Counted from the stretch's first letter, positions 38,844-52,100 are shown. The stretch: 64,000 nucleotides of DNA from Amphiduros pacificus (GCA_949316495.1 OX439003.1:40478225-40542224), one strand, 5' to 3'. Numbers and translations are program-made. Notes: a model not told the origin generated them from the letters alone.

Positions 38844-40294
38844 CTGCAAAGAGAATGTATAAATGTATGACTTAATGCCGAGTATTTAGTCGTCCTTATT
38901 TATCGCGAGGGGAAACCCTGCCCGGAAACAAGAGCGCTCCCCCGTTTATGTTTAGGTTAGCAGAGGATATATGGTTTGGATAATGCACAGTCGCCACCTT
39001 TAGTTCACGCGTTGTTTGGCCGTGATGTGCGTAATAGAACGTGACGACGTCTTGTCACGCTGTATGTGGGTGTAAGTAAATAACAATTATATTAACACTT
39101 TATGATATAAACTCTCTTTCTATAACAACAACAACAAAAACAATAACAACAATAACTGCCAAGCTATCAAACAGATAAATGTATATATAAATAATGAGGA
39201 GTGGATCATTAAATATTCAGAGACAATTTGTGAAGCAAACATGCTTAAGACCCCTCAGATAGATAATAGTTACAAGATATGATTATAATCAATATGTTGA
39301 GCAAAATGTCGCCAACTGTAATGGATATGTTCGTTTTCCATATTGTATGAATATATTTGTATATGATTTCAGGTAGAATCAGTTTATTACTAGTCCCTAA
39401 TAGCGTATTGAATGGTAACTGCAGTACGGTACCCTGCAGTACATATGTTTCATTGGTATTATGAGCTCTGTCTCTTTCTTCATTAGAGAATTCTCCATTC
39501 ATAGGGAGAGCTCCCTGGTCACATCAGTACCGAAGAGTCATGCTTCTTATTCATTCCACAAAATGGATTGCAACGCATGTTGGTACGTTAGAACACGTTG
39601 ATTATGCGTTATTTATGGGTAAAAACTTCACCAAAAAAGCTAAATGTCTATGTTGATTAAATTTAGCGGGATTGTCAAAATGTCATTAAAAAGTTAGAAA
39701 TATGAAAATTCATAGTCTGAATTACCAAAGTACTGGCGCAAAATATCATTTTCGATGGTGTATAAAACTGTATTTTTTGTTTAGAACCTCGTTTCTAAAA
39801 TCATTTTATACAGCTACAAAAGTTGTATTCTATAAAGAAAGAACTGGAAATGTGTCTTTACTGCTAAAGTATTGGGTTTTGATAATATGGAGATCAAAAT
39901 TTTCCAAATTTCAAATAGGACTAGTGGGAGATTTGTTGGTTTTCGTTTTTACAAATCCCTATTACTACAAACTCAAGTGGATAATTAGCAGTAAATTGCA
40001 TTCTATGAAAGCATTGAAAGCCTTGATCTCTGATAAATTTCCAAACGTCGCACAATGTCCAAGAGATGTCATGAATTGATGGCTATAGTGTTTCAGACTC
40101 GGCAAATACATCTTGAAAGATGAAGCTGTAAGAAAATAAACATGTATATGTATTTCAATTTTTAATTTTGTCTTGGCATTGCTGTCAAAAAAGCCTTTTA
40201 AATAGCCTTTTGCATAATTTAAATATCAATGAGTCAAACCTAATGTTTCCATGATAATGGTGAATCAAGTTTCCGATGTCCACAAAGATACAAT

Positions 40295-40608
40295 TTGTTT
40301 GTTTGTTTTGTATGGGGTTTTACATCACTTTCAACATTATTTCAGTCATTTCGTGATGAGACCTACTTGTAGCAGATATAGTGCTGCCTCACTGAATTGT
40401 CATGTCGCAGGTCCTTGACATGACAACCCACCCGGTGACGGATTTACAAGGACAACGGGCTAACCCTTTAGGCACGGGCCTCAGCTCATGTGGGAATTTG
40501 TATCATGAGGTCAATCCCGGGGTTCGAACCCATGACCTTTGGATCACCACAGAGGAACTGGTGCTAATAAGCTGGCGCTCTAACCAACTGCGCCACGGCT
40601 CGTGGCCC
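40295..40608 (-). mobile_element. tRNA-derived SINE, full-length with 15-bp target-site duplication
   Basis: The element is flanked by a perfect direct repeat, CCACAAAGATACAAT, at 40280-40294 and 40609-40623. On the minus strand its head reads AGCCGTGGCGCAGTTGG, containing the A box TGGCGCAGTTGG, followed by the B box GGTTCGAACCC near 40520-40530. A tRNA-unrelated body of about 200 bp follows, and the element ends with a (CAAA)n-like tail (TTTG repeats on the plus strand). About 314 bp. Intact duplications and promoter boxes argue for a fairly recent insertion mobilised by a LINE. It belongs to the same family as the copy at 27.0 kb. Confidence 0.9.
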
Positions 40609-41253
40609 CCACAAAGATACAATACAAAAACACTATAATTAACTTGTAAAGATACCGGTAGAGGATATTTGTATTGAAAAAAAACCAATTATAAATGAGA
40701 GACATTAATAAGGTTTTGATTTGTCTTTCATAAATTTTAGTTGTTTTTTTGTTGTTGAAGATATATTGTTTTTCCTGTGTTATTAATTTACATATTTATG
40801 AAGGGCTTAGGCAAACCCCGAAATAATAACTGGTTGGTTTTGCCTATTGTTCAAAAGTACATATATTCCAAATGATGAAGGAAACATGATATCTCACTGA
40901 AATTTTCAGCTTGCATTGTCGTTCAGGTAATTCAATATTTACTTGCGAAAAAGGATATTAGCTGTATAGTATCTGTCACTAAAGTAAAGCGCCAGGTTTA
41001 TTTCTCATTAAGATATCGACTGTGGAAAGAATTTTTCCCTCTTTTTTCCCCTTTTTTTCTCTGAATTCTTTATTGACCCTGTTACTCTGGTCTCTCTCCG
41101 CCCTTCCGGAACACTGGCACTGAGGTCTCAAGTGTATTACTCCGCCAGTAATTTATTTCCGCTTTGCAACATGGGGACGATGCTGGCTGGTCTTACACAT
41201 GAACTCTGTATGTCCAACTAAATGCCAACCACATTGAACCGTCTGCTGCTTAC

Positions 41254-41258
41254 CTCAT
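41254..41258 (-). CDS. Possible first coding exon: ATG plus two bases, then donor
   Basis: On the minus strand GGGGAA is followed by ATG AG and then the strong donor GTAAGC. Spliced to the 211-bp exon, the split codon AG|C gives Ser and the protein begins MSVESGAACIKSS, in the correct frame. A TATATAAATA box lies about 32 bases before the ATG (41282-41291), close enough that, if it is used, almost no 5' leader would remain. The upstream frame stops at a TAG eight codons before the ATG. AG-GTAAG donors occur a few times by chance in a window this size, so this start is a hypothesis; the true first exon may lie elsewhere. Confidence 0.3.
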
Positions 41259-44200
41259 TTCCCCATTAGAAGCAAAGACCTATTTATATACACTCACAGC
41301 AACAGAGACACGTTTGCTGTCACATATGCGTGTATACATTTTATAAAAATGTGGTACAAGTTCTCAGGGATTCTGAGTGTTTGATTCATTTACAGTGTAT
41401 CATTACCCCATTCTTATAATATCAAAAAAGCCTTTACACTATGTTCACTGTACCATGTCAAATTTGAACCTGCACTGGAACTCAATGCCACACTCTTTTC
41501 GAAGAAAGGCTGGAGATCTTTCTTACGTCTATGCAATATCATATTACGATATCAACGTTAACTGCTGCCTTTGAAATATTTTTGAAAAACAGTTGTTAGG
41601 TAAGGACGAATGTGAGGTAATTTCAAAAATTGCCTCAGAAACAAAATTGCTATGTGATTTTACATAAGAAGAGATGCATCGTCTAAATCAAAGTTAATTA
41701 TTGCCGTGATGAAAATAACCCATTACAAAAAAAACGTTTTACAACAAATGTATCTCAAGGATTTCATTTTGCAGCATAAATACGAAAAAGTGCCAAGTTT
41801 TTGATTGATTAAACCGGAGATCAGAATGTGGATAATTGCAGCCTTAGCAGAATGTAAACAAGTGACAATAATCAACCGTTTCTGATCCATTACGAATGCA
41901 GGCGTTCTTACTTGAAATATATCGTTCAGAATCAAATTTGGTTATGAATAGACATCAATGAATTATCAAAACCTACGATATTATGAAATATATTGTAAAA
42001 GAATCTCTTTTGATTATATTCATTTTGAGATTAGTATCAAGAGCTGAGAAATTTCATTCGTTTGGAAATAAGTCCTGTCTTTTCCTTGTTAACCTCCAAT
42101 ACTAGATATAAAAAAACCGGGTTGTTTCAGTAAGCAATCCAAAACCACACATCGCAATACAGCAAGGCAAAGCTATTCAGTTCATACGCTTTACATTAGC
42201 ACGTTGCATGGAAATAGTTGGGGCCAATGGATATTCAGGTTCTACTTTTTACTTAGTCATCACATTAGGAATAGGACCAAACTGATAGCCATCTAATTCT
42301 TGATGTATAAATGTCCGTTTGGCTGTGATTTATCGAAATATTGGAACGCCATGACCAGTCAACATAACAAGCAAGCACAGGAGTATGTGTTTCTCCATGA
42401 AGAGAAAAATAGATATATAAATAGAAAGCAATTATCAGTAAAATCAGATCTTCTGTTAAACAGTGACCCAGCACCCTTTTAGACTCAACTGAGGCCAAAG
42501 GTATAAGGATATGTTTATAAAATAATGTATCATTAAAAATAACATCATTATTAGGTCTCAATCAACACAATACGAATGATTATATAATTTATTGTCAAAG
42601 ATATGGGCCTGATATTTATATTTGCATGAAATATTAATCAGAAATAACAAGAAGAGATGAGGGAGGCCAGACAAGCGAATAACATTACTGATGTCATGCT
42701 GCCATCTCTGGTTGTCCTCATCAACAATGTGCTCATGGAAGGTTTCAAAGATACTGGTTGAAAAACACAAAATATATGGATTTGTTAGGAATGTGTTATT
42801 CGTGAAGACCTTAGAAGAAATTATTAAAACTAATTAGCTTAAAATTAGAATTCCAAAATTTTGACTTTTCTTAATCAATCAAGAGTGCCATAGATTGGAA
42901 TTATCCATCATTTTATGGAAATGTATTGAAGATACCACAAAAATAATAATCTGGATATATTTTTTATTCAATGTGAAAAGTGAATATTTTCATTGCAGAA
43001 TATGAGTCATAATTTGGCTGAGACAATTTTATGTGTAAACAAATATAATATTTTAGGAAATGGTTTCATAAGAATGAAAACGTTACTTTGAAAAGTGCTT
43101 CAGTCAACATTTTGCCAAGTCTATAGCCCAAAGAAAAGACTATTTTTAAAACAAAATAAAATGAAAAGCTCAATGCGAGATTTCATGAAAGGGAATCCTT
43201 TCTAACAGAAGCCACAATATCTACATTTTGATTCCACTTAAAAATATAAATTTCTGTATGCTGCAATCCAGAACTTTATCGCGATGTGATGTGAAATGTA
43301 ATTCCATTTTTTACTTTTTTGCATTGCGTAAAACAAGCGCTACTAAACGATCTTGATAACCAATTAAATAATATAATACGGTGACCCTATATTTGGCCAC
43401 CTATGGCAGTTAACACTCTGGCAACATCACCTGTAAATTATGTAGTTGTAATAGTGTGATGTGTAGTCCAATTTAGTAGGCACACTCTTGTTGTCCCTGC
43501 TATTTCTCGGAAATGAGCTCTACCTGTGTCTCATTTTGTAGCCATTTCGACGTATGAGACACTGCGATGATTTCTTGGAAGTGGCGATTTCAGTTTTTCA
43601 TAATTGGCGGTGTGTCTTTCTTTATGTGGCAAGGGAAGTGCATATGAAATGCTGTAGTGCCAATTTCCATGGTAACAAAGGTGGTAGCCTGGTAGCTTGC
43701 ATGCTTCTGTTCTGGTAAAACCTTTTAGATCTATTGGTCTTAAGTACTTGATTTGATTGAACCTTACAAACCGAGTACTTCAAAAGTTACAAAATTAAGT
43801 ACTTGACGTGTTCATCTCATTTCACGTGAGATTCAAGTTGTTCCCAAACACAAAGGTGATGATTAGCATATGATATGACCATTAAGGGTATGTTCTATGG
43901 CGATGAAAATAGGAATTCTTCTATCTAAAATTATTAAGAAAACATAATAAGGTGCAAATGTATTCCCGGTAGATACATAATATTTTAAATGTACTGATTT
44001 TATTTTCTTTTACGAGCAGAAAATCATCACATGTACAGTAGTAAAATTATGTTTTGATGCAAGATATTTTTATTTTTATCAGATATTTTTAAGAGATGTT
44101 GACAAAAAAGCAGGTCAAATTTCATTCAGCCAAAATCCGGATTAGACAATGACAATCCTTGTCCTACTTTTTTTATCTCCCATTTGAATGGATTCGATTT

Positions 44201-44272
44201 GGTCCTTTACACGGGTTCTACTCTGTTTATGCAGCGAGCGACTGACGTCATAGTTGTTATAATAATAACAGC

Positions 44273-44417
<145 letters not shown>

Positions 44418-46190
44418 TTAATAGAATTTCTATAGCGCTGATACCAGACTTAGTCTGTTCATAGTGCTGTGTTTAGTACGTACTTTTTAAATAGGTAAGT
44501 TTTACGTCTTCTCTTGAAAGTACCGACTGAAGGACTATTCCTAATATCAGTAGGAAGGGAATTAAAAAGCCTCAAACTTCCTGGTTTTTCCCACTACACG
44601 TGCTACAGAGTTCTGCAGGGACTGCAACTTCTTAATATTGGATTGTGGGGGACCAGCCAGGAGACCATTTCCATAATCCATGGTGGATGTAACAAAAACA
44701 TGTGTTATACGAGTTGTAGCTGTTTTTATTCGTCTAGACACTGTCTGATGGCAGCTAGATTTCTGATATGGTAATGATATTTTCTTAATGTGAGCTCTCA
44801 TATCCATTTTGGAGTTAAATGTGATACCAAGGTCAACCACAGTATTACTGGGAATGATATCAGTATCACCTACCTTGACAGTATTTAGAGTTTGGCTAAG
44901 AGCAGTACCATATCTGTCAGTACAGATACGCATCTTAGATTTTCCATCATTAATTTCCATCTTGTTAGAGATTAAGAACGCTCTAACTTCTTTCACACAT
45001 ATTTCAAGCTTGTGTTTGCTTATGTCCAACTGTTGACCAAATATCTCAGCAAGTGGGGACATGTATATAGTGAAAAGAATGGAACCCCCTACTGATCCCT
45101 GTGGGACACTATACTTGAACTTAAGTGAGGATCTATGGCACCCTGAGTAGGGCAGTCTCAGTGCTGTGATACTACTTGTATGCAGACTGACAGTTGGCAG
45201 TAAGTCCATTCCTTACAAGATGAGCGACCAATTGTTTGGCTACTGGCCGTTCTGTAAGTTTCGAGATATAAGATCCTGCAAGGATGAGTCACTCCATGAC
45301 TCAGAGGCATGCATCATGGATCTTATGTCCACTCTGAGATATTCTATGTCCATTCTTTTTATGTTCCTGTACCCTCATGTTCAGAGTTAACAGAATCATT
45401 TTATGGTCAGATATATATTCATCCACCAGGTGTCTCTTTCGGACTTTGTTTCCCTTTAGAGTCCTTCCTTAATCCACTGTTTTAGATCAAACATTTCAAG
45501 GATGTCGTTAAATTTTATGACATCATGCGTGTCTGGTTTGTTCATGTGGAAATCATAGTCCCCAAGGGAAATGACCTCATTATTGAATACTGAGAAGTGG
45601 GCTACTATTCTCGTAAATTCATCATAGAACTCAGAGTAGGTATATCTATTGTTGTCAGAAGGCTCAGGCCTATAAAGGTAATCTTTTTTCCCTTCATGAG
45701 AATAGAAGATTCCATTAGTTCCATAGTCTTAGTTTCGGGTTGGGTTTTGCGATTAGTCATGACTGGCAGTTCACGCCTATGGATCACTTTAAGCCCTCCC
45801 CCTGTATGACCTAATCTCGGCAGGGATTGCAGTTTCAAATTCCCCTTCTCCAGATGATAATTCATCTGTCTCTTCTTTTAACCATGTTTCAGTTAAGAAT
45901 AGAGCATCAAGATTCTTCTCAAAGAAATAGTCTCTCACCAATACAAATGTTGCCTAAGGGGAATATATAGGCCATGTATAGCAGCATAGAAAACATCTAA
46001 ATGTGACTTTTAACATGTCATTGTTGCAAGACAGTTTGGGAGGGTGGAATCTGGCTCTTGGCTTAATTAACAATGTTAATGAGGTCCCCTGCTTATTCAA
46101 GTCATGTGTCCATACATGCAAAACACTGTTGTTAGCTGTGGGAAAAATATCTCTAATAATGTTCATCTTGATTTAGCAGTTTTCAGCCAT
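44418..46190 (-). mobile_element. Truncated LINE (CR1/L2-like; endonuclease plus RT remnants)
   Basis: Reading minus, from high to low coordinates: an APE-endonuclease start (LDALFLTETWL near 45.9 kb); a GGGLKVIHRR and ITFIG segment (about 45.8-45.67 kb); GDYDFHMN near 45.55 kb corresponding to the GD.N.H endonuclease motif; then RT start motifs VAKQLVAHL and STETALL near 45.2 kb; then VPQGSVGGSILFTIYMSPL (about 45.1 kb). The segment that should hold YADD is missing, and the text resumes at LEICVKEVRAFLISNKMEIN. The C-terminus LQNSVARVVGKTRK is near 44.6 kb. The whole is about 1.8 kb where an intact EN-RT frame is usually about 3 kb, so several internal deletions and frame breaks are present. 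The 3' end meets the (TCA)n tract. Clade assignment is by motif only. Confidence 0.82.
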
Positions 46191-46579
46191 TTTGATTGGC
46201 AATGAATGAAATGTGTTCTTGTCCCTTCTAGTTTTGTAAAGATGTTACCTTTTACTTTGCAAATCCAAACTGCAAATCCAACTTCACCGGATAGACATGG
46301 ACCAATCCCGTCTCAAGTAGGTTGAGGGTGGCTGACACATTATACCTAAATGTTCATACTTTGATGTTATATAAAATAATATTGCAAGCTTATTTATTGC
46401 AAGCTTTCTGTTACAAAAATACAACAAGAATCCTATGGCACATGTGCTTTAATAGGACATGCATTGTAAAGTTATAATAGTAGGACAGTTCAGTACTATG
46501 GTGTAGTTAAATTCAGTCTTGGTCTAACTTTCATTCAGTTATCATTCTTGCCATGATATACTCTGTCTAATACTGTTTA

Positions 46580-47110
46580 CATTTTGGTTTTCTCTCTCAG
46601 GTACTCTCATTCTCTCGGATACTGTTTACATTTTGTTTTTCACTCACATATAATCTCATACTCTCTTATACATTTCACATATTGGCTTCCACTCTCAGGT
46701 ACCCTCATTCTCTCTAATACATTTTATATATTGGATTTCGCACTCAGATACTCTCATTCTCTCTAATACAATTTGCATGTTGGCTCTCACTCTCAGATAC
46801 ACTCATTCTCTATTATACATTTCACATATTGGTTTTCACTCTAATACATTTTATATATTGGATTTCCCTCTCAGATTCTCTCTTATTCATTTTGCATATT
46901 TGCCTCTCTTATACATTTTGCATATTTGCCTCTCTTATACATTTTGCATATTTGCCTCTCTTATACATTTTGCATATTTGCTTTCACTCTCTGATATTCT
47001 TATTCTCTTTGATGCATTTTGCATGCTGGTTTTTTTCGGAGATACTCTCATTCTCTTTAAGACTGTTCACATATTGGTTTTCACTTTCAGATACCCTCAT
47101 TTGCAAACAT
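46580..47110. repeat. CT-rich compound tandem repeat
   Basis: Repeated blocks of TCTCAGATACTCTCATTCTC followed by (T)ATACATTTTxxATATTGG with variable spacing, including a tight 27-bp sub-array (GCATATTTGCCTCTCTTATA) in about three to four copies at 46890-46980. Hydrophobic frames across it are repeat artefacts. Confidence 0.8.
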
Positions 47111-47755
47111 GTTTTCTTGTTCATATTATAAAACCATCTATATGATTTTCAACAAACACCTGACACTATCTCTATGGCAATAGCCCAGTAAACGTCTCAA
47201 AACATTATTGTAAGACAACAGAGCTGTCATTTATACAAATTTGAACAATTTTCTGAAATGCTGCTACTTCAACCCTGGTGAACAGTGTAAGAAATTATGG
47301 ATCAATATGTAAACTTTTAACTGTCTAGTAATATCAGCATTATAAGACATATTGTTATTCAAATAAAGATATTTGGCTTAAATTATAACAATCACACAAT
47401 TATCATCCATTCATACATTCTCAACCACTTTTTACATTCAGTCTTCTTTTCATGAAATATAATTTCATTTTTAGTGGCAAAATTACCGAAAAATGCTCAG
47501 CAATTTGTACATACCATGAATACTGGAGGCAATAGTATAAATTGTTGATCTTAACACCGCCTTTACAACATCCAATAAGCTATATTATAGCCGCCATATT
47601 CAGTTCATGACATTAGAAAACATAATATGTACCAAACTGCTTTATACCAGTTTGTACAATAGATGCAGCACACGATACATTTACTGATATTTACCAGATA
47701 TGAAGATGAGGGAAAACTCCCATCTAAATTGATATAGTTTGTTCGTTGGTAAAAG
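47111..47755. other. Unique spacer before the satellite array
   Basis: No gene, repeat or element recognised. It is the left single-copy anchor for the array, useful for mapping array length. Confidence 0.5.
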
Positions 47756-48427
47756 AGGTCCCTTTTTGCCTGATATAATGTATGACAATGCCAACAACCC
47801 CTATAAACCTCTATATTGAAGTGCATGCTCTATTGGCACCTGGACCACATGCTGCACAAGTCAATAGGTGTATTTTATATAATAAATATACACAGCAGAG
47901 AGTGTTTACAATGTGAAGATGTATAAGAAAAAACTGTATAAAATGTCCATTGTGAACTTCATGCTCATCAATTAGGCAAAATGCATGCTCTCAGACTCTC
48001 TGTTTTCTGTGTAACATCCTAATATATTGCTCTTAGAGGGATCTCTATTTTTAATATTTCATAAATTATGCATGAAATCAGAAAGTAACATTCAAATTTA
48101 AATAATTTGCATAATAAAGTATCATTTGGTACTCTTTATCCTATAATATCGACTCAAAACAACATTTTACAGCACAAAATAGCATTTTTTCATGATTTCT
48201 TAAAAAGTTTTTGATTTTTTTTGGCGTTAAAAAATTCTTTTGCGTAGTTATTTAAAATTTATACATGTGCATCCCTACTTTACAATTTGATTCTGAAAGT
48301 TTGAAGTCAATATAAAATGAAATACTAGTTTTAATCATCACTTATTGTGTGGCACCAAAATGCCCTGAATGGTACTCTAATCTGGTAAGACCAGGGGAGC
48401 CAATAGGTGGCACTATGGTATATAGGT

Positions 48428-48441
48428 AAGCATGCATGCTT
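48428..48441. repeat. 14-bp palindrome in satellite unit
   Basis: AAGCATGCATGCTT is a perfect palindrome present once in every unit, in both L and S, for example again near 49790 and 51150. It lies in the region kept in both length classes. Function unknown; it could be a cruciform-prone or protein-binding site. Confidence 0.7.
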
Positions 48442-49112
48442 GTTTAAACACCTGCACTTAATTAGGGTAATATCATAGATGACTATAATTGGCATAAAGT
48501 TGCATTTAGGTCTATATTTGATCTCTATTAGACCTGAGTCTACTATTTGATATGTGGGACCAGGGCATACGAAAGTAGTGCTTGATAATTTCCTACTCCC
48601 CCTTATTATACATGATAATAACGAGATGCAGATCACATTAGACATAAAATGAATAGTGATATTTAATAGCACAATAATGGCTTGTTTTGTCAAAGTTATT
48701 AGAAAAATAATGAGAATAATTGAAGGGACTATATATTGATCTTTGCTATCAGGGGCTCATTTCTATATTGCCATGTTCTGTTCTTTGTTTTCAAGGTAGG
48801 TGGCGCTTTAACAGATCCTAGCAAATAATTTCAATGGTCAACCTAACTTCATACTCTGCTTTTAGAAAGATAAATATTTTTGCCATCTTATAAGTATTTT
48901 TCAAAATACCCTAGGTCTAGAATATTTTCTATGAATTTTTGAAGGTGAGGCATTTACTATGGTTTTCAATGGGACATTGTAATAGTGGTCCGAGGCCTAA
49001 TAGGCAAACAGCATGGAGTTTAACTTTCAACTGTGAATCTTTTGAGCAGTGATTTGTCAATTAATTTAGTAAATTTATGTAAATAGGAAATAGATCCAGT
49101 GTAGTTTAATCC

Positions 49113-49138
49113 ATATCAGGTCCCTTTTTGCCTGATAT
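49113..49138. repeat. Stem-loop at satellite unit junction
   Basis: ATATCAGG, a 10-base loop (TCCCTTTTTG), then CCTGATAT: a perfect 8-bp stem. The same stem-loop recurs at each internal unit junction (for example near 50475, 51363, 52725). At the left edge of the array only the end of the first arm (AGG) remains, so the unique-to-satellite boundary falls within this structure. Confidence 0.8.
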
Positions 49139-52100
49139 AATGTATGACAATGCCAACAACCCCTATAAACCTCTATATTGAAGTGCATGCTCTATTGGCA
49201 CCTGGACCACATGCTGCACAAGTCAATAGGTGTATTTTATATAATAAATATACACAGCAGAGAGTGTTTACAATGTGAAGATGTATAAGAAAAAACTGTA
49301 TAAAATGTCCATTGTGAACTTCATGCTCATCAATTAGGCAAAATGCATGCTCTCAGACTCTCTGTTTTCTGTGTAACATCCTAATATATTGCTCTTAGAG
49401 GGATCTCTATTTTTAATATTTCATAAATTATGCATGAAATCAGAAAGTAACATTCAAATTTAAATAATTTGCATAATAAAGTATCATTTGGTACTCTTTA
49501 TCCTATAATATCGACTCAAAACAACATTTTACAGCACAAAATAGCATTTTTTCATGATTTCTTAAAAAGTTTTTGATTTTTTTTGGCGATAAAAAATTCT
49601 TTTGCGTAGTTATTTAAAATTTATACATGTGCATCCCTACTTTACAATTTGATTCTGAAAGTTTGAAGTCAATATAAAATGAAATACTAGTTTTAATCAT
49701 CACTTATTGTGTGGCACCAAAATGCCCTGAATGGTACTCTAATCTGGTAAGACCAGGGGAGCCAATAGGTGGCACTATGGTATATAGGTAAGCATGCATG
49801 CTTGTTTAAACACCTGCACTTAATTAGGGTAATATCATAGATGACTATAATTGGCATAAAGTTGCATTTAGGTCTATATTTGATCTCTATTAGACCTGAG
49901 TCTACTATTTGATATGTGGGACCAGGGCATACGAAAGTAGTGCTTGATAATTTCCTACTCCCCCTTATTATACATGATAATAACGAGATGCAGATCACAT
50001 TAGACATAAAATGAATAGTGATATTTAATAGCACAATAATGGCTTGTTTTGTCAAAGTTATTAGAAAAATAATGAGAATAATTGAAGGGACTATATATTG
50101 ATCTTTGCTATCAGGGGCTCATTTCTATATTGCCATGTTCTGTTCTTTGTTTTCAAGGTAGGTGGCGCTTTAACAGATCCTAGCAAAAAATTTCAATGGT
50201 CAACCTAACTTCATACTCTGCTTTTAGAAAGATAAATATTTTTGCCATCTTATAAGTATTTTTCAAAATACCCTAGGTCTAGAATATTTTCTATGAATTT
50301 TTGAAGGTGAGGCATTTACTATGGTTTTCAATGGGACATTGTAATAGTGGTCCGAGGCCTAATAGGCAAACAGCATGGAGTTTAACTTTCAACTGTGAAT
50401 CTTTTGAGCAGTGATTTGTCAATTAATTTAGTAAATTTATGTAAATAGGAAATAGATCCAGTGTAGTTTAATCCATATCAGGTCCCTTTTTGCCTGATAT
50501 AATGTATGACAATGCCAACAACCCCTATAAACCTCTATATTGAAGTGCATGCTCTATTGGCACCTGGACCACATGCTGCACAAGTCAATAGGTGTATTTT
50601 ATATAATAAATATACACAGCAGAGTGTTTACAATGTGAAGATGTATAAGAAAAAACTGTATAAAATGTCCATTGTGAACTTCATGCTCATCAATTAGGCA
50701 AAATGCATGCTCTCAGACTCTCTGTTTTCTGTGTAACATCCTAATATATTGCTCTTAGAGGGATCTCTATTTTTAATATTTCATAAATTATGCATGAAAT
50801 CAGAAAGTAACATTCAAATTTAAATAATTTGCATAATAAAGTATCATTTGGTACTCTTTATCCTATAATATCGACTCAAAACAACATTTTACAGCACAAA
50901 ATAGCATTTTTTCATGATTTCTTAAAAAGTTTTTGATTTTTTTTGGCGTTAAAAAATTCTTTTGCGTAGTTATTTAAAATTTATACATGTGCATCCCTAC
51001 TTTACAATTTGATTCTGAAAGTTTGAAGTCAATATAAAATGAAATACTAGTTTTAATCATCACTTATTGTGTGGCACCAAAATGCCCTGAATGGTACTCT
51101 AATCTGGTAAGACCAGGGGAGCCAATAGGTGGCACTATGGTATATAGGTAAGCATGCATGCTTGTTTAAACACCTGCACTTAATTAGGGTAATATCATAG
51201 ATGACTATAATTGGCATAAAGTTGCATTTAGGTCTATATTTGATCTCTAATAGGCAAACAGCATGGAGTTTAACTTTCAACTGTGAATCTTTTGAGCAGT
51301 GATTTGTCAATTAATTTAGTAAATTTATGTAAATAGGAAATAGATCCAGTGTAGTTTAATCCATATCAGGTCCCTTTTTGCCTGATATAATGTATGACAA
51401 TGCCAACAACCCCTATAAACCTCTATATTGAAGTGCATGCTCTATTGGCACCTGGACCACATGCTGCACAAGTCAATAGGTGTATTTTATATAATAAATA
51501 TACACAGCAGAGAGTGTTTACAATGTGAAGATGTATAAGAAAAAACTGTATAAAATGTCCATTGTGAACTTCATGCTCATCAATTAGGCAAAATGCATGC
51601 TCTCAGACTCTCTGTTTTCTGTGTAACATCCTAATATATTGCTCTTAGAGGGATCTCTATTTTTAATATTTCATAAATTATGCATGAAATCAGAAAGTAA
51701 CATTCAAATTTAAATAATTTGCATAATAAAGTATCATTTGGTACTCTTTATCCTATAATATCGACTCAAAACAACATTTTACAGCACAAAATAGCATTTT
51801 TTCATGATTTCTTAAAAAGTTTTTGATTTTTTTTGGCGATAAAAAATTCTTTTGCGTAGTTATTTAAAATTTATACATGTGCATCCCTACTTTACAATTT
51901 GATTCTGAAAGTTTGAAGTCAATATAAAATGAAATACTAGTTTTAATCATCACTTATTGTGTGGCACCAAAATGCCCTGAATGGTACTCTAATCTGGTAA
52001 GACCAGGGGAGCCAATAGGTGGCACTATGGTATATAGGTAAGCATGCATGCTTGTTTAAACACCTGCACTTAATTAGGGTAATATCATAGATGACTATAA

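Larger units (their letters stand above)
3099..41258 (-). other. Gene model: multi-exon nuclear AT-hook/PLDLS protein (3' end not found)
   Basis: I infer one minus-strand gene from exons whose splice sites and phases agree. The order is a possible 5-base coding start (41258-41254), then 38843-38633, 16067-12531, 3774-3723 and 3188-3099. Summed coding length is 3,895 bases, or 1,298 codons plus one base carried into an exon not identified. Introns are about 2.4, 22.6, 8.8 and 0.5 kb. The product is mostly disordered, with PLDLS motifs, SUMO-type motifs and basic AT-hook-like segments, which suggests a chromatin or transcription cofactor acting in the nucleus. I do not recognise the family and give no symbol. 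The large exon is secure. The joining of the others is inferred from phase, orientation and similar composition, and transcript data would settle it. Confidence 0.55.
38844..44272. other. Upstream region, one SINE, otherwise unassigned
   Basis: Holds the candidate start exon at 41254-41258 with a TATATAAATA box at 41282-41291, the 40.3-kb SINE, and a CAA-rich patch near 39126-39160. An unsupported 125-codon plus-strand frame lies at 39702-40079. Otherwise AT-rich with no recognised content. Confidence 0.45.

Noticed and set aside
39702-40079. 125-codon plus-strand frame
   Set aside because: Has a true ATG but no recognised domain, AT-driven composition and no splice or promoter context. A frame this long is expected by chance in 64 kb.
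40519-40607. Genuine tRNA gene on the minus strand
   Set aside because: A and B boxes are present, but the sequence is the head of a SINE with a 15-bp target duplication and does not form a complete cloverleaf.
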